Positions 24,629 through 35,168 of a stretch of DNA of 64,000 nt are shown here, piece after piece. The DNA lies in contig JAHBMJ010004061.1 in assembly GCA_018398765.1 (NCBI GenBank), forward strand, positions 9,656 through 73,655, written 5' to 3'. The stretch is from Chromera velia. Its lineage: Eukaryota > Sar > Chromeraceae. Positions within the stretch are counted from its first letter, which is position 1; each line of letters opens with the position of its first letter. Both the position numbers and the translations under genes were made by a program. The notes under the pieces were generated by a model. That model was not told where the DNA came from. It searched no databases and saw nothing but the letters and a program-made list of their open reading frames with translations.

Positions 24629-27403
24629 AATACGCAAAGAGAGAGAAGGAGGGAGAGAGCGTGCGCCTGTAGTTCATGTATGTTGCGCAAATGCGCCGTA
24701 CAACCACTCATAACTTCAGCCATGCAGTCCACTTCGTCAACTTTTTGATCCCGTTTGACTGACCATTTTCCCCTCTCTTTTTCTTCTTTCTTTTTGAATG
24801 CAGTCACTTTTTTTCATGTCCTTCACCCTCTCGTGAACAGGGTCGGGCAGGGGCCTTGATGAACTCGCATTTTTCTCTCATTTCTCTCATTGGCAGTTCT
24901 TCACGCTTCGTGTAAAAAGGGCATTTTGACCCCTGGAAATTGGCAGATTACTCTCTGTTTTCATGTTTTGTTGCTCGGAGGTATCACTGCACGCAAGCCC
25001 CTTTTCTCCATTTGAAAGCGCCGCGTCCCTCTTTCAGATTTTGAAATTCATTCTGTCGATTGGTCTGTCCGTCTTTTTTGTTTTTCATTTTTCTTCCATC
25101 AGGCAGATCGTTCGGGATGGGTTGTCAGATGACGGGAGACGGCTGCTGAATGGGCTGCTGTGTGCACGGTTGACTCTCTCTGTGCGTAGTCCTGTTGCGT
25201 TGTTGTACTTTGCGTGCGCTCGTTGGAGGCCCCAGCTGTGTGTCAAGTGCATGACTACAGTGCGACTGCCCGCCTGTGGTATTCTCGCAAAAAGGGCAGT
25301 GTACATGCGTATACCCATGTGTGGGGGAGCGCACTTGTGCATGTCAATCGCGGTGCACATGATGGGGAATCAATTAAATCTGGATTTTGCTAGGGGTTTT
25401 GAGAAATAAAGTCAGTTCCCGCACGTAGTGCCAAACGTACTGTTTCGTTGTCTAGTTCGTTGTACGAACGATAAGCTACGGTAGTGTGAGAGTCACGTAC
25501 TGGATAATGTAACATTATTAATTTCTCTTCAATTTTTTTAATTTTTCTGTTTGAAAGTCTAGCTAGGGGTATCACACAGAAAAAAAAAGTAAATAACTCT
25601 CTTTGTCAGATACTTTTCTTGTTTTTTTTTTTTGTCTAAAACTATCTAAAACAACTGTTGTTTAGCTGTTGCACGGATGTTGCACAAGTGTTGCAGGCAA
25701 AAAAAGAAAAGAAAAAGAAAAAAAAGTAGATAATTCGTTTTTCCAGAGACTTTTTTTCTTTTTCTTTTTTTTTTGCTGTGACATGCCTATAGAACTAGGC
25801 CTAGAAGTCTGATTTAAAATTTATGACCCACATATAGTTTGAAAATTGAGAGTCCAAGTTTCAAACTATATATAGAAATTAACTAGAAAAATTAAAGTAA
25901 ACTTTAAAAAAAATAATTTATGAGCAAGTTTAATTAAAAGCTATAGACTAGAAGCTACCTTAAAAGTCACTACATTATCCTTAAGAACTCACTATTAAAA
26001 AAATTATGCCATAAATAATTTGATTACCTTCAAGGCCTAGTTCAAGGCTTTTCTCTAGCCTTCCCTAAGTTGCGAGGACTGTGATTATGCCTGCATGCAT
26101 GCTAGGCTACATGATAATGCCTTCTAAAATACATAATTATCAACTGGGGATTCAACCCATATAGGTATGACATGGCATCACCTAGCTACGTATCTAACTA
26201 GCTATACCTAGAGCTATATTGGAAGCTACGCTCTAAGCTACGCTATCAATTTAATTAAACCACCAATTAATTCCTATATAGCTTAATTCAAAGGACCAGT
26301 GGCCCTCAATCTAGCTGCGTGAACCAACTATAATCAATTATCATGATGGTTAATCGCCTGTTTAGTCGTTCTTTAACTTTCAACGCTAGTCTCAACGAGG
26401 GTTGATAAAGAATGCAGTGCTGTTATGTAAAACCAATCTTTTCCTCGGAGAATCCTCGCCAAGCGTGCGCTGGCAGCACAGCTGGCATGCACACATTGAA
26501 GGCATGCATGATGAATGAGATTCATGCAATCACATGGCCACATTCCTTAGCACATCCCTGTCGACTCTCTCGATTCTATTTCTCAATCTCTTCTCTTTGC
26601 TTTTCATGTGCTTGCGCAGTCGGACCGGTTTTGTCTCTCCAGCTGTGTCGTCTCCTATACCAAATCAATGTCCATTTCGTTTTTTGACTTTACTTGAATT
26701 ACTAGATACAGCGGTCCCACAGAGACGCCTTTCTAAAACGCTCTTCTTCATAAAGGAAGGGCGGCCATTCTCAACATGATTCAGGAGCGTTCTTTCCGAC
26801 CGTTTCGTGCCCTCGATCCTCTCTCCTTCCGTAAACACGGAACACAACGCTGCCAAGCAAGGTATTGACAATGAATCGCCACACACTGTATTATGCAGTG
26901 ACTTCTTCAGAGATCAAAAGAACACGTCAGGACCAAGCAATTGGCAGCAGAATCGGCACAATGGCACGCTGTCATGCACGCAATCCCGAAAACAGAGAGG
27001 GCAAAAGAACACGACGGCAAGACACCAAAAACACGCCGTCAAACATACAGAAGGCCTCGGCAGAAAGAGCCATTCAAACCGACAGACACAGCCTACCAAA
27101 CCGATCGGTTGACCAATACGCTACCCCTCCCCGAGCAAGTGAACATGGCTGAATAAGAAAAAGACACGCACCCCCTTTTTCAGGGAATGACATGCTCCAC
27201 TGTTGTGTCAATTATTTGCGTCATGTCACTGGATCAGGAGGTAACCTCCCCCTCTCTCTCCGCCCTTCCCTCCTTCCCTCAGCCACATCAGTCCTTCAAT
27301 CCAACCATCTTGTTTTCTGCTCTCCTCTCGGCCCCTCCTGTAGTCACAGTAGAACAGAGTCTTCATCCCCCCCCTCCCCGTCCCAGTGTTGATCTCTAGT
27401 CAA
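24415..27403. other. Tail-to-tail intergenic region, no gene supported
   Basis: Between the riboflavin gene (+) and the Hsp20 gene (-). It holds microsatellites at 24479-24646. From 25400 to 26400 it is AT-rich with A-tract/T-tract pairs (25578-25632 and 25700-25772). A 13-bp inverted repeat with a 14-bp spacer lies at 25832-25871. Open frames at 24963-25409 and 26412-26687 have no recognisable domain and no splice context, and I do not call them. Confidence 0.5.
24479..24646. repeat. (CA)n followed by (CT)n microsatellites
   Basis: CA run with CG interruptions at 24479-24535, then a CT run at 24576-24628, just 3' of the riboflavin gene. Confidence 0.92.
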
Positions 27404-28024
27404 TCACTCGACCGGGACCTCCTTCGTCGCCCCCTCCGGTGCGGGTGTCTTGGGGACAGACACCTCGAGGACCCCGTCCTTGAATACTGCCTTGATGTTC
27501 TCGAGGTCAGCGGAGTCGGGCAGACGGAGAGAGCGAGAAAACATTCCAGTCACACGCTCCTTGATGTGGAAGTCCCCATTTTTCTCCTCCTTCGCCTCTT
27601 CCCGACTGCCAGTCAGACGGAGAATATTCTCCTTCACTTCCACCTTGAGACCGTCCTTCTTCACCCCTGGAAGGTCAACCTCAATCAGGAGCTTGTCCTC
27701 CGCATCCCTGACGTCCCATCGAGGGGCAAAGAACCCGGTCTCCTTTTCCTTCGCTGGAGCCTCATCCCCCTTTCCCTGCTCGGGTGTCTGTGGTTCTGTT
27801 GGAAGCACGTTCCTGTAGACGCGATCCAGTTCTGCGTGGAGCCTCTGAAGCTCCGAGAACGGGTCCACTCGAAACGGATCCAGACGAGGAAAGCCGGGGA
27901 GATGGCGTCTGAGGGCGGTGACGGACAGATTCCTCACTGTGGGGGAAGAGATCAGAGCCTGCCCGCATCTCCTCAGGAGAATTTGGGAGGCCGGTAACAA
28001 GGAGTGGGAAGTACGAGACAACAT
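27404..28024 (-). CDS. Small heat-shock protein (Hsp20/alpha-crystallin), probably mitochondrial
   Basis: Single-exon gene of 206 aa. The N-terminus (MLSRTSHSLLPASQILLRRC and following residues to about 40) is rich in Ser, Arg and Leu with almost no acidic residues, as in mitochondrial presequences. The alpha-crystallin domain spans about residues 98-195. It begins APRWDVRDAEDKLLIEVDLP, continues through KVEVKENILRLTG and RSLRLPDSADLENIKAVFKD, and ends with the hallmark DGVLEVSVPK. It is an ATP-independent holdase that binds unfolding proteins. It is the only intron-free gene in this window, in line with genes that must be expressed when splicing is impaired by heat. A GAA and GAACTTC cluster near 28310-28327, about 290 bp upstream of the start, is only a weak heat-shock-element candidate. 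Confidence 0.93.
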   Translation of the reverse strand: MLSRTSHSLLPASQILLRRCGQALISSPTVRNLSVTALRRHLPGFPRLDPFRVDPFSELQRLHAELDRVYRNVLPTEPQTPEQGKGDEAPAKEKETGFFAPRWDVRDAEDKLLIEVDLPGVKKDGLKVEVKENILRLTGSREEAKEEKNGDFHIKERVTGMFSRSLRLPDSADLENIKAVFKDGVLEVSVPKTPAPEGATKEVPVE

Positions 28025-28797
28025 TTTCGTTGCCTTTTCTTTTTTCTTCCCTTCTCTCTGGGGATAGAGAGTTCTTGATGGAGTGAGATCCTCAGCGATT
28101 CAACAGACTTGCAACGTTTGAGAACGATACTTCTCCAAGCAATTGGTTAACCGACCACCAAAGTATCGATACTGCAACGCTGCTTACAAACTGGAATCTT
28201 GTCAGCTGAAATGACTGTCGTGAAACTCTCCCACTTGGACATGAGACACGACGAAATACAACGAGGCGATACGAGACGGCTTAAGTGAGACGAGACGGCT
28301 GAGACGGCCGGAAACGCGCCGAACTTCAACGCGCGCGCGTCGTAAAGGCTATAAAATGATTGATCAACTCACGGCCCGGCCCGGCCCGCGCCGTCACGCG
28401 TACGTACGCGCGTCGTAATCGTACGAACAGGAGAGTCTCGACAAGGGTCAGACAGGCCCCTTACGACGATGGTGACTGGGAGTGAACAATGACTAAATGG
28501 ATAGTAAATAGACACAATGCTTAGAAGACAAAGACTATGTGGTAGTAGATGCATATTGAAATTAGTGGAAATTACTTAAAATTGCATGTTTTGGAAAAAG
28601 GTATATGAATCCCCGAATCCTAGCTCGAATCATAAAACGAATGAAATTCAATACTTAGATTCGAAGTCACTGAAAGTTTATCTCTCGAACTTTACTGAAA
28701 AGACAAAACACAAATGTTTGAATTTCTGGGCCAATTCTTTGTTCGTGAAGGGTGTTGGATGAAATCTCAAGTTTTTCAACTATTTTCAACCTCTACC
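28025..28797. other. Upstream of Hsp20; promoter presumed, nothing firm
   Basis: Contains repeated GAGACGGC-like pieces (28255-28310), a GC-rich patch with GGCCC repeats and ACGCGTACGTACGCG (28370-28425), then AT-rich spacer. The Hsp20 promoter must lie here. No gene is visible. Confidence 0.4.
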
Positions 28798-29272
28798 AAC
28801 ATGTCGTATGCCAGGGGTGAGTAGGATGCTTTTTGCCCCCCCCTCTGCATAGGAGACCAGCGCTTTTCCACAAAAAACTCGTTCTTATAATTGGTAAGGA
28901 GTTAGAAGCTGAAACTTTGTGTAAGAAGACGTTGTAACGATAGAAAAAGAACTGTGAAATAGATTTTTTATATCATTTCTAGAAACATAAGTTGTCATAC
29001 AAATTTTTTTATTTTGAGGCCATTTTTTTACGGTTTTGAATAATAAAGAAAACGGTATAAAACTTACAAAATTTGTATGACAACCTATGTTTCTAGAAAT
29101 GATATAAAAAATCTGCTCCATAGTTCTTTTTTTATCGTTACAACGTCTTCTTACATAAAGTTTCAGCTTCTAACTCTTTACTAATTATGAGAACGAGTTT
29201 TTTACGGAAATGCGCCACTTTAGGAGGGCAAAAAGCACCCCACTCGCCCCCAGCATGCGGTGTGCCAATTTT
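28798..29272. repeat. Large fold-back (inverted repeat) element
   Basis: The left arm, about 28798-29020, is repeated in inverted orientation at about 29058-29272. The arms share long stretches, for example GAAGACGTTGTAACGATA and ATATCATTTCTAGAAACATA, and each ends in a block containing GCTTTTTGCC. The central loop is about 40 bp. Arm identity looks to be roughly 85-90% by eye. It has no coding potential. It fits a fold-back transposon or MITE, or an inverted duplication of a smaller element. Confidence 0.8.
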
Positions 29273-31074
29273 TAGAAGTCTTTAATTCGGGTTGGGTTGA
29301 TCTTCTACTTTGTCTTCCACTTTATATATTCTCTTTTGACACCCTTATAATATTAATTCTTTCAGCTCATATTCTTTTCCTTCTACATTATTGTCTTCCA
29401 CTTTTATATTGATTTAATTTCTTATTGGTTTTCTTCTGCTTTATCTTCAGAGAATCTGCCTTTCTGTCTGTCACTTTATATTTAAATCAATATAATTCGG
29501 TGCTACACTCCATCATTTTTCTTCACGTCACTTGACGTAGCTACTGAGCATATGATCACTATGGTAGTTCAATTTTAAGTTCTCGTCTTCCCAGTTGTTT
29601 ACCTCTGCTTCTTCCTCTATATTAAATATGCTCCCCATGTCTGTCTTGATGTCTCTCTCCTAATCTGCCTCTTTATTAACCACTAAGTCTATCCTACTCT
29701 CTGCCATGTCCTCTACGAGGTCCTCTGCTACGTAACGGTTATCTATCACATTCTCTACCAGGTCCTCAGAGTCTGCCAAGTCTTCTGCTACGTTATCTGC
29801 CATGTCCTCTACCAAGTCCTCTGGCTAGTCCTCTGTCACGTTGTCTGCTAAGTTAATTGTCTTTCAACACTACTTCCTTTTCCTCTTCCATCTATTTTGA
29901 GACTTTTAATTATTTTTCCATGCCCTCTTCTATTCATTCTTCTATGATTCAACTAAACAGTCTTACTTGTTCGATATTAATATATACGGAGGGGTGCACC
30001 ACGTTCCATTATGATATTAAAACGTTATCTCATTTTTCTCCAGATGTGATGATGATGATGATGTACCACTTGTATGAAGTAGTGGCGGCGCGGACGCACT
30101 TTTTGTGGATAGCATGTAGTGCGCATGGCCCGGCCTCAAGGCTTAGTCATGGGACCGCCCGATGCCTAGCTGCCACTAAAATTAGAAAGGCTGCATGCTG
30201 CGCCATGTAGCAGTGTTATTTGATGACGTCACAGCCAGATTGTTGTGTGAGTCTTCAATGCACAAAGTGAATAGACCAAGACTGAACTGGCAGATTTCTC
30301 TGTCTTAAGTTTATGAGCCTCGTTATTTATTTGTAGTAATACCTATAACACCAGATCTGAAATAAATCCTCATTCCTTTTTTCCTTTCCTTTGATTTTCA
30401 AATACTATATAAGCTTTTATTAGGCCAAATATACTTGGAAGTTATATCCTGCTACTAAGCCTAATTGGAAGTCCATAACAGTTATAAAGTTGTGGTTACC
30501 AGTAATTAGTAGTATGCAATAAAATAGCAAATACTATGTTTCATACCTGTATTTACAGACTCCGAAATTGTGAATGCATGCATGTCAGATTTTTTTTTAC
30601 ATGCAGAAGCCGGTTGGGGACGCTTTCATATGCACGTGCACCCCCCGGCCCCAGCCCTTACATGGTGCAGGCCGGCCGCTAGGCTGGCCGCCGCAAAGGT
30701 AAGTTTAGTCAGGTCAGGTTTAATCTGGCGACAGATAGACATAGCAGGAAGGCCTTAGGGCGGAACATATCAATCAATCAATCAATCAATCTAACCTCTA
30801 GCCTACTAACCTAGCTTAATTTAACTGCCATGCAGGTCTCCAAGGTCGGTTAGGTTTAGGTTTTAACTTACTTTCCATATACTGGCTCACTTAGTATTGG
30901 CTGTATTATGTAACAACAGTAATATAATAGTGTTGCGCGATTCCGATCATATATGGTGACTCTGAACCGGAAAAAGCTCCTACCCAACCATCAAGAACCA
31001 AGAGATCTCGCCGGGTTTCACTTGCCTCTCGTTCATCCTTTTTGCCACGCAGCTGCAGCGCTCTCTAGCTCCTA
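29273..31074. other. AT-rich intergenic sequence
   Basis: Downstream of the PPR array and without a supported gene. It holds a degenerate repeat at 29660-29840 (listed separately), a short (GAT)n at about 30047-30061, a GC-rich patch at 30640-30695 and (ATCA)n at about 30769-30791. Confidence 0.5.
29660..29840 (-). repeat. Degenerate tandem repeat, acidic when read on the minus strand
   Basis: Units like CTCTGCCATGTCCTCTAC recur with variation. Read on the minus strand in one frame they give Asp/Glu-rich blocks such as EDLVEDMADNVAEDLADS, closed by TAG codons at both sides. It may be the remnant of a repetitive coding sequence. The frame is too short and isolated to call a gene. Confidence 0.35.
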
Positions 31075-34071
31075 CTAGATGTCCACAAGCGCTTGTGCCA
31101 TTGCACTGATCAGAAACCTGTATGTGATCTTGTTGGGCACTACCCCCCCTTGCTTCATCTTATCGAAAAGCTGCAGCGCTCTTTCCCATTGACTGCCTCC
31201 GGCCGCGTTCGCCATTGCACTAATCAGAGAGGTGTACGTTTTGTCGTTGGGATCTACCCCCCTTTGCTTCATCTCATGGAAAAACTGCAGCGCTCTTTCC
31301 CACTGACTGCCTCCGGCCGCGTTTGCCATTGCACTAATCAGAGAGCTGTACGTGATCTCATCACACTTTACCCCTCCTTGCTTCATCTCATCGAAAAGCT
31401 ACAGCGTTCTTTCCCACTGACTGCCTCCGGCCGCGTTCGCCATTGCACTAATCAGAGAGCTGTACGTGAACTTGTCACACTCTACCCCTTCTCGCTTCAT
31501 CTCATCGAAAAGCTGCAGCGCTCTTTCCCACTGACTCCCCCCGGGCGCTTTTGCCATTGCACTGATCAGTGCATTGTACGTTCTATCGTCACACTCTACC
31601 CTGTCTTGCTTCATCTCATTGAAAAGCTGCAGCGCTCTTTCCCACTAACTGCCGCCGGCCGCGTTCCCCATTGCACTAATCAGAGAGGTGTATGTTCTGT
31701 CGTTAGGCTCTACCCCCCCTTGCTTCATCTGTTCAAAAAGCTGCAGCGCTCTTTCCCACTGACTGTCTCTGGCCGCGTTCGCCATTGCACTAATCAGAGA
31801 GGTATACGTTCTGTCGTTAGGCTCTACCCCCCCGTGCTTCATCTGTTCAAAAAGCTGCAGCGCTCTTTCCTACTGACTCCCTCCGGGCGCTTTTGCCAGT
31901 GCACTAATCAGAGAGGTGTACGTTCTGTCGTTAGGCTCTACCCCCCCTTGCTTCATCTGTTCAAAAAGCTGTAGCACTCTTTCCCACTGACTGCCTCTGG
32001 ACGCGTTCGCCAGTGCACTAATCAGAGAGCTGTACGTGATCTCGTCACACTCTACCCTCCCTTGCTTCATCTATTCAAAAAGCTGCAGCGCTCTTTCCCA
32101 CTGACTGCCCCCAGCCGCGTTCGTCATTACACTAATCAAAGAGTTATATGTGATCTCGTCACACTCTACCCCCTCTTGCTTCATCTCATCGAAAAGCTGC
32201 AGCGCTCTTTCCTACTGACTCCCCCCGGGCGCTTTTGCCAGTGCACTAATCAGAGAGGTGTACGTTCTGTCGTTAGGCTCTACCCTCCATTGTTTCATCT
32301 CATCGAAAAGCTGCAGCGCTCTTTCCCACTGACTGCCTCCGGCCGCGTTCGCCGTTGCACTAATCAGAGAGGTGTATGTTCTGTCATCACACTCTACCCC
32401 TCCTTGCTTCATCTGTTCAAAAAGCTGCAGCGCTCTTTCCCACTGACTGCCTCCGGCCACGTTCGCCATTGCACTAATCAGAGAGTTGTACGTTCTGTCG
32501 TTAGGCTCTACCCCCCCTTGCTTCATCTCATCGAAAAGCTGCAGCGCTCTTTCCCACTGACTGCCTCCGGCCGTGTTCGCCATTGCACTAATCAGAGAGC
32601 TGTGCGTGATCTTGTCACAATCTACCTTCCCTTGCTTCATCTGTTTACAAAGCTGCAGCGTTCTTTCCCACTGACTGCCTCCGGACGCGTTCCCTATTGC
32701 GCTGATCAGTGCATTGTACGTTCTGTCGTCACACTCTACCCTGTCTTGCTTCATCTCATCGAAAAGCTGCAGCGCTCTTTCCCACTGACTGCCTCCGGCC
32801 GCGTTCGCTATTGCACTAGTCAGAGAGGTGTACGTTCTGTCGTCACACTCTACCCCCCCTTGCTTCATCTGTTCAAAAAGCTGTAGCGCTCTTTCCCACT
32901 GACTGCCTCCGGCCGCGTTCGCCATTGCACTAATCAGAGAGGTGTATGTTCTGTCGTCACACTCTACCCCCCCTTGCTTCATCTGTTCAAAAAGCTGCAG
33001 CACTCTTTCCCACTGACTGCCCCTGGCCGCGTTCGTCATTGCACTAATCAGAGAGTTGTACGTTCTGTCGTTAGGCTCTACCCCCCCTTGCTTCATCTCA
33101 TCGAAAAGCTGCAGCGCTCTTTCCCACTGACTGCCTCCGGCCGCGTTCGCCATTGCACTAGTCAGAGAGCTGTACGTGATCTCGTCACAATCTACCCCCC
33201 CTTGCTTCATCTGTTCAAAAAGCTGCAGCGCTCTTTCCCACTGACTCCCCCCGGACGCTTTTACCATTGCACTAATCAGAGAGTTATACATGATCTTGTT
33301 AGGCTCTATCTTCTTTTGCTTTAGTTTTTCGAACAGCTGCAAGGCTTCTTTCCACTTCCCTTGCTTGCCTGCCCTCGAGATGCGGGAGGTGTAGCTCTTC
33401 AAAATGTTTAATTCGGCAGTACACTTGAGATTTCTCCTTTGCCCCCTTCCGAGTGGAGCAGGCGCCGAATCCCTACTCATCCGTCTCTGAACACCCCCAC
33501 CCAGGTTGTTTCTACCCCCCACCCTCGTTTGAGACACTTGACGGACAGGGTTCAATTTGGTCTCTCTATGTTGCTGAACACTAGACCAATTACCTTCTCT
33601 GTCTCTCTCGTGCCTGTCCGAGTTTTGGGCTGAGCCCCCAAAACTTCTGCCGTCTCTCCATCTCAACCTCGGCCGGAGAGATGCGAAGCCGTCTCCACGT
33701 ATCGGGGCGCCCGTTGGTTTATTTTAGCTGCCTCTTTTTAAGTCTCCACCCGTTCTGGTGCCCCTCTTCATCTGGCCGTTTCCCTGCCTACCTAGGGAAA
33801 GAGGCCGTTCCACTCGTCTCTCTGCCTTTCCTCCTCGTCGTTCTGGAGACGGCAGTCGGCTTTTGCCGTCTCCAGCAATGGCTGACAGTTGCACGTGAGC
33901 ATCGAACTTCACATGAATTCTTTGCCTCGCATGAGAAAACTCTACGGATGTAACCAGAAAAGAAGCAGAGGCCAACCGCCACTGCGACGTCGGTAGAGAC
34001 GCAAAAGACGCCAGCCCCACAGTCTCCGAGAAAATGACGAGACAGGCGAGGAAAAAAAAGAGAAGACACAT
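31075..34071 (-). pseudogene. Pentatricopeptide-repeat (PPR) gene with in-frame TAG interruptions and plastid-type leader
   Basis: One minus-strand frame runs from 33666 to 31075 and encodes 20 PPR motifs of 38 residues. The consensus is GGSQWERALQLFDEMKQ followed by GGVEPNDRTYNSLISAMANAA. Each is a 35-residue PPR with three extra residues in the inter-helix turn. PPR arrays bind single-stranded RNA base by base, usually in organelles. Five TAG codons break the frame: 32214-32212 and 31872-31870 (at the Trp codon), and 32073-32071, 31647-31645 and 31401-31399 (at Gln codons). Upstream in the same frame, an ORF from 34071 begins MCLLFFFLACLVIFSETVGLASFASLP, a signal peptide followed by Ser/Ala-rich sequence. 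It is separated from the array by TAA at 33726-33724, which an intron (for example 33791-33630) could remove. TAG is a normal stop in two other genes here, so decay is likelier than reassignment. An intact 5' product of at least 9 repeats is possible. Confidence 0.75.
31090..33330. repeat. 114-bp tandem array (PPR coding repeat)
   Basis: Twenty head-to-tail units of 114 bp, each beginning near the codons for GGSQWER. Identity between units is high, so expansion by unequal crossover or gene conversion is recent. The units differ mainly at the MKQ-x-x-V-E-[PN/CD]-D segment, which alternates between two types (EPND and ECDD/ECDE). The first unit (33358-33245) is the most divergent. Confidence 0.92.
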
Positions 34072-34725
34072 TGCATCAATGCCAAGAGGGTTTGCGGACA
34101 CCTTAAAGACGCGAGCACCGCTTCAAACTGGTCAATTCACATTCGTCAGGCTCTCTCAGAGTTCAGCAGTAAGAACGATGCAGAGTAGACAGGGATGTAA
34201 CTACTCAGACGTCTCGAAAACTATTCGAGATAGCCTGCTGCTAGGGAGACTGAAGTGTCAGACGACATTCAAGGGTCATAGGAAGAGCCACCTTCGAGAC
34301 ATCATGTTCAAAATTGACATGACACAATGTTGCAGCAACTTCGATCCTATCTCTTCTCCTTCAAATTCTGTAGCTCTTCAATGGTTCAGAACATGCATGG
34401 CCCCGGAAAGCGTAGCGTGGGGCACTTAGAAAACAGACTTCTGAGCCCACGCGCCATGCATGCATGCAGCTCGGAAAGCGAAGCTGATATCTTTCGCGGC
34501 AGAAGCAGTTTCAGATTCGGTCTATACTACATGAGGGGGGAGAGAAAGCCAAGAGAGCAACCACGAGGAGAGTGTTCCTTTGCCAGTGCTGGGGCTATTA
34601 CTGCGGCACAGGCACCGAGGAACACTGACGGCGATTGGGAGTAAATGGAGAACCTAAGTTTTGAAACTAAAAAAAAAAAAAAATCAGATTAATATCAACT
34701 TAAAAACAAAAAAAAATTAGAGCGC

Positions 34726-35168
34726 TGCTTTGTCCCTTCTGTCCGGCCACCTTATGGCGTCCAGACAGAAGATAAAGCGAGGATAAGAACCTTAAGAAAA
34801 ATCTAATCTAGAAGAGGAACATGAGCAACACTCAGTCAGGCAACAGTTTACAGAAAGTTTATCTCTAGAGCAATCTGAGATTTCAATCAGCTAGATTCAT
34901 TCTTTGCTCATTCCTCTCTCTGAGACTCTAGAGCTTTCTTGATCTGTGATGAACAAACATCAGACTCAAACAATGTTATCCGTTGCTCGAGTAACATGTT
35001 GTATGCTTGAATACAAAGGTCAGACTCGATCGACTTCAACAACTTTGATCGACGCGCGACACGTATCAAACAAAGCGCGGCGGCGGAGCCTGGCGTCAAC
35101 ACGCGGGCTCATTCAGATACAGCGCATGCGAGGGTCCAGAGGGCGGCGCCACAGGGTAGGACTCCACA
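34726..35168. repeat. Left copy of 450-bp direct repeat (putative LTR)
   Basis: 443 bp. Near its start CTTCTGTC and GACAGAAG form a hairpin stem about 20 bp apart. It is about 95% identical by eye to 40051-40506 and lacks about 13 bp present there (near 40230). Confidence 0.8.

Noticed and set aside
24963-25409. 148-residue frame downstream of the riboflavin gene
   Set aside because: No motif, no upstream splice partner, and the reductase domain already ends at 24414.
31093-32886. Long plus-strand frames with repeats like HCTNQRGVRSVVRLYPPLLH
   Set aside because: They are the antisense of the PPR array. The PPR motif on the minus strand is unmistakable, and the plus-strand repeats simply mirror the 114-bp unit.
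31090-33330. Regular direct repeats considered as a CRISPR array
   Set aside because: The repeats are contiguous 114-bp coding units with no spacers, in a eukaryotic genome.
31075-33666. Stop-codon reassignment of TAG to an amino acid
   Set aside because: TAG ends the proteasome beta-2 and U1A/U2B'' genes at conserved C-termini. Within the array it replaces both Trp and Gln codons.
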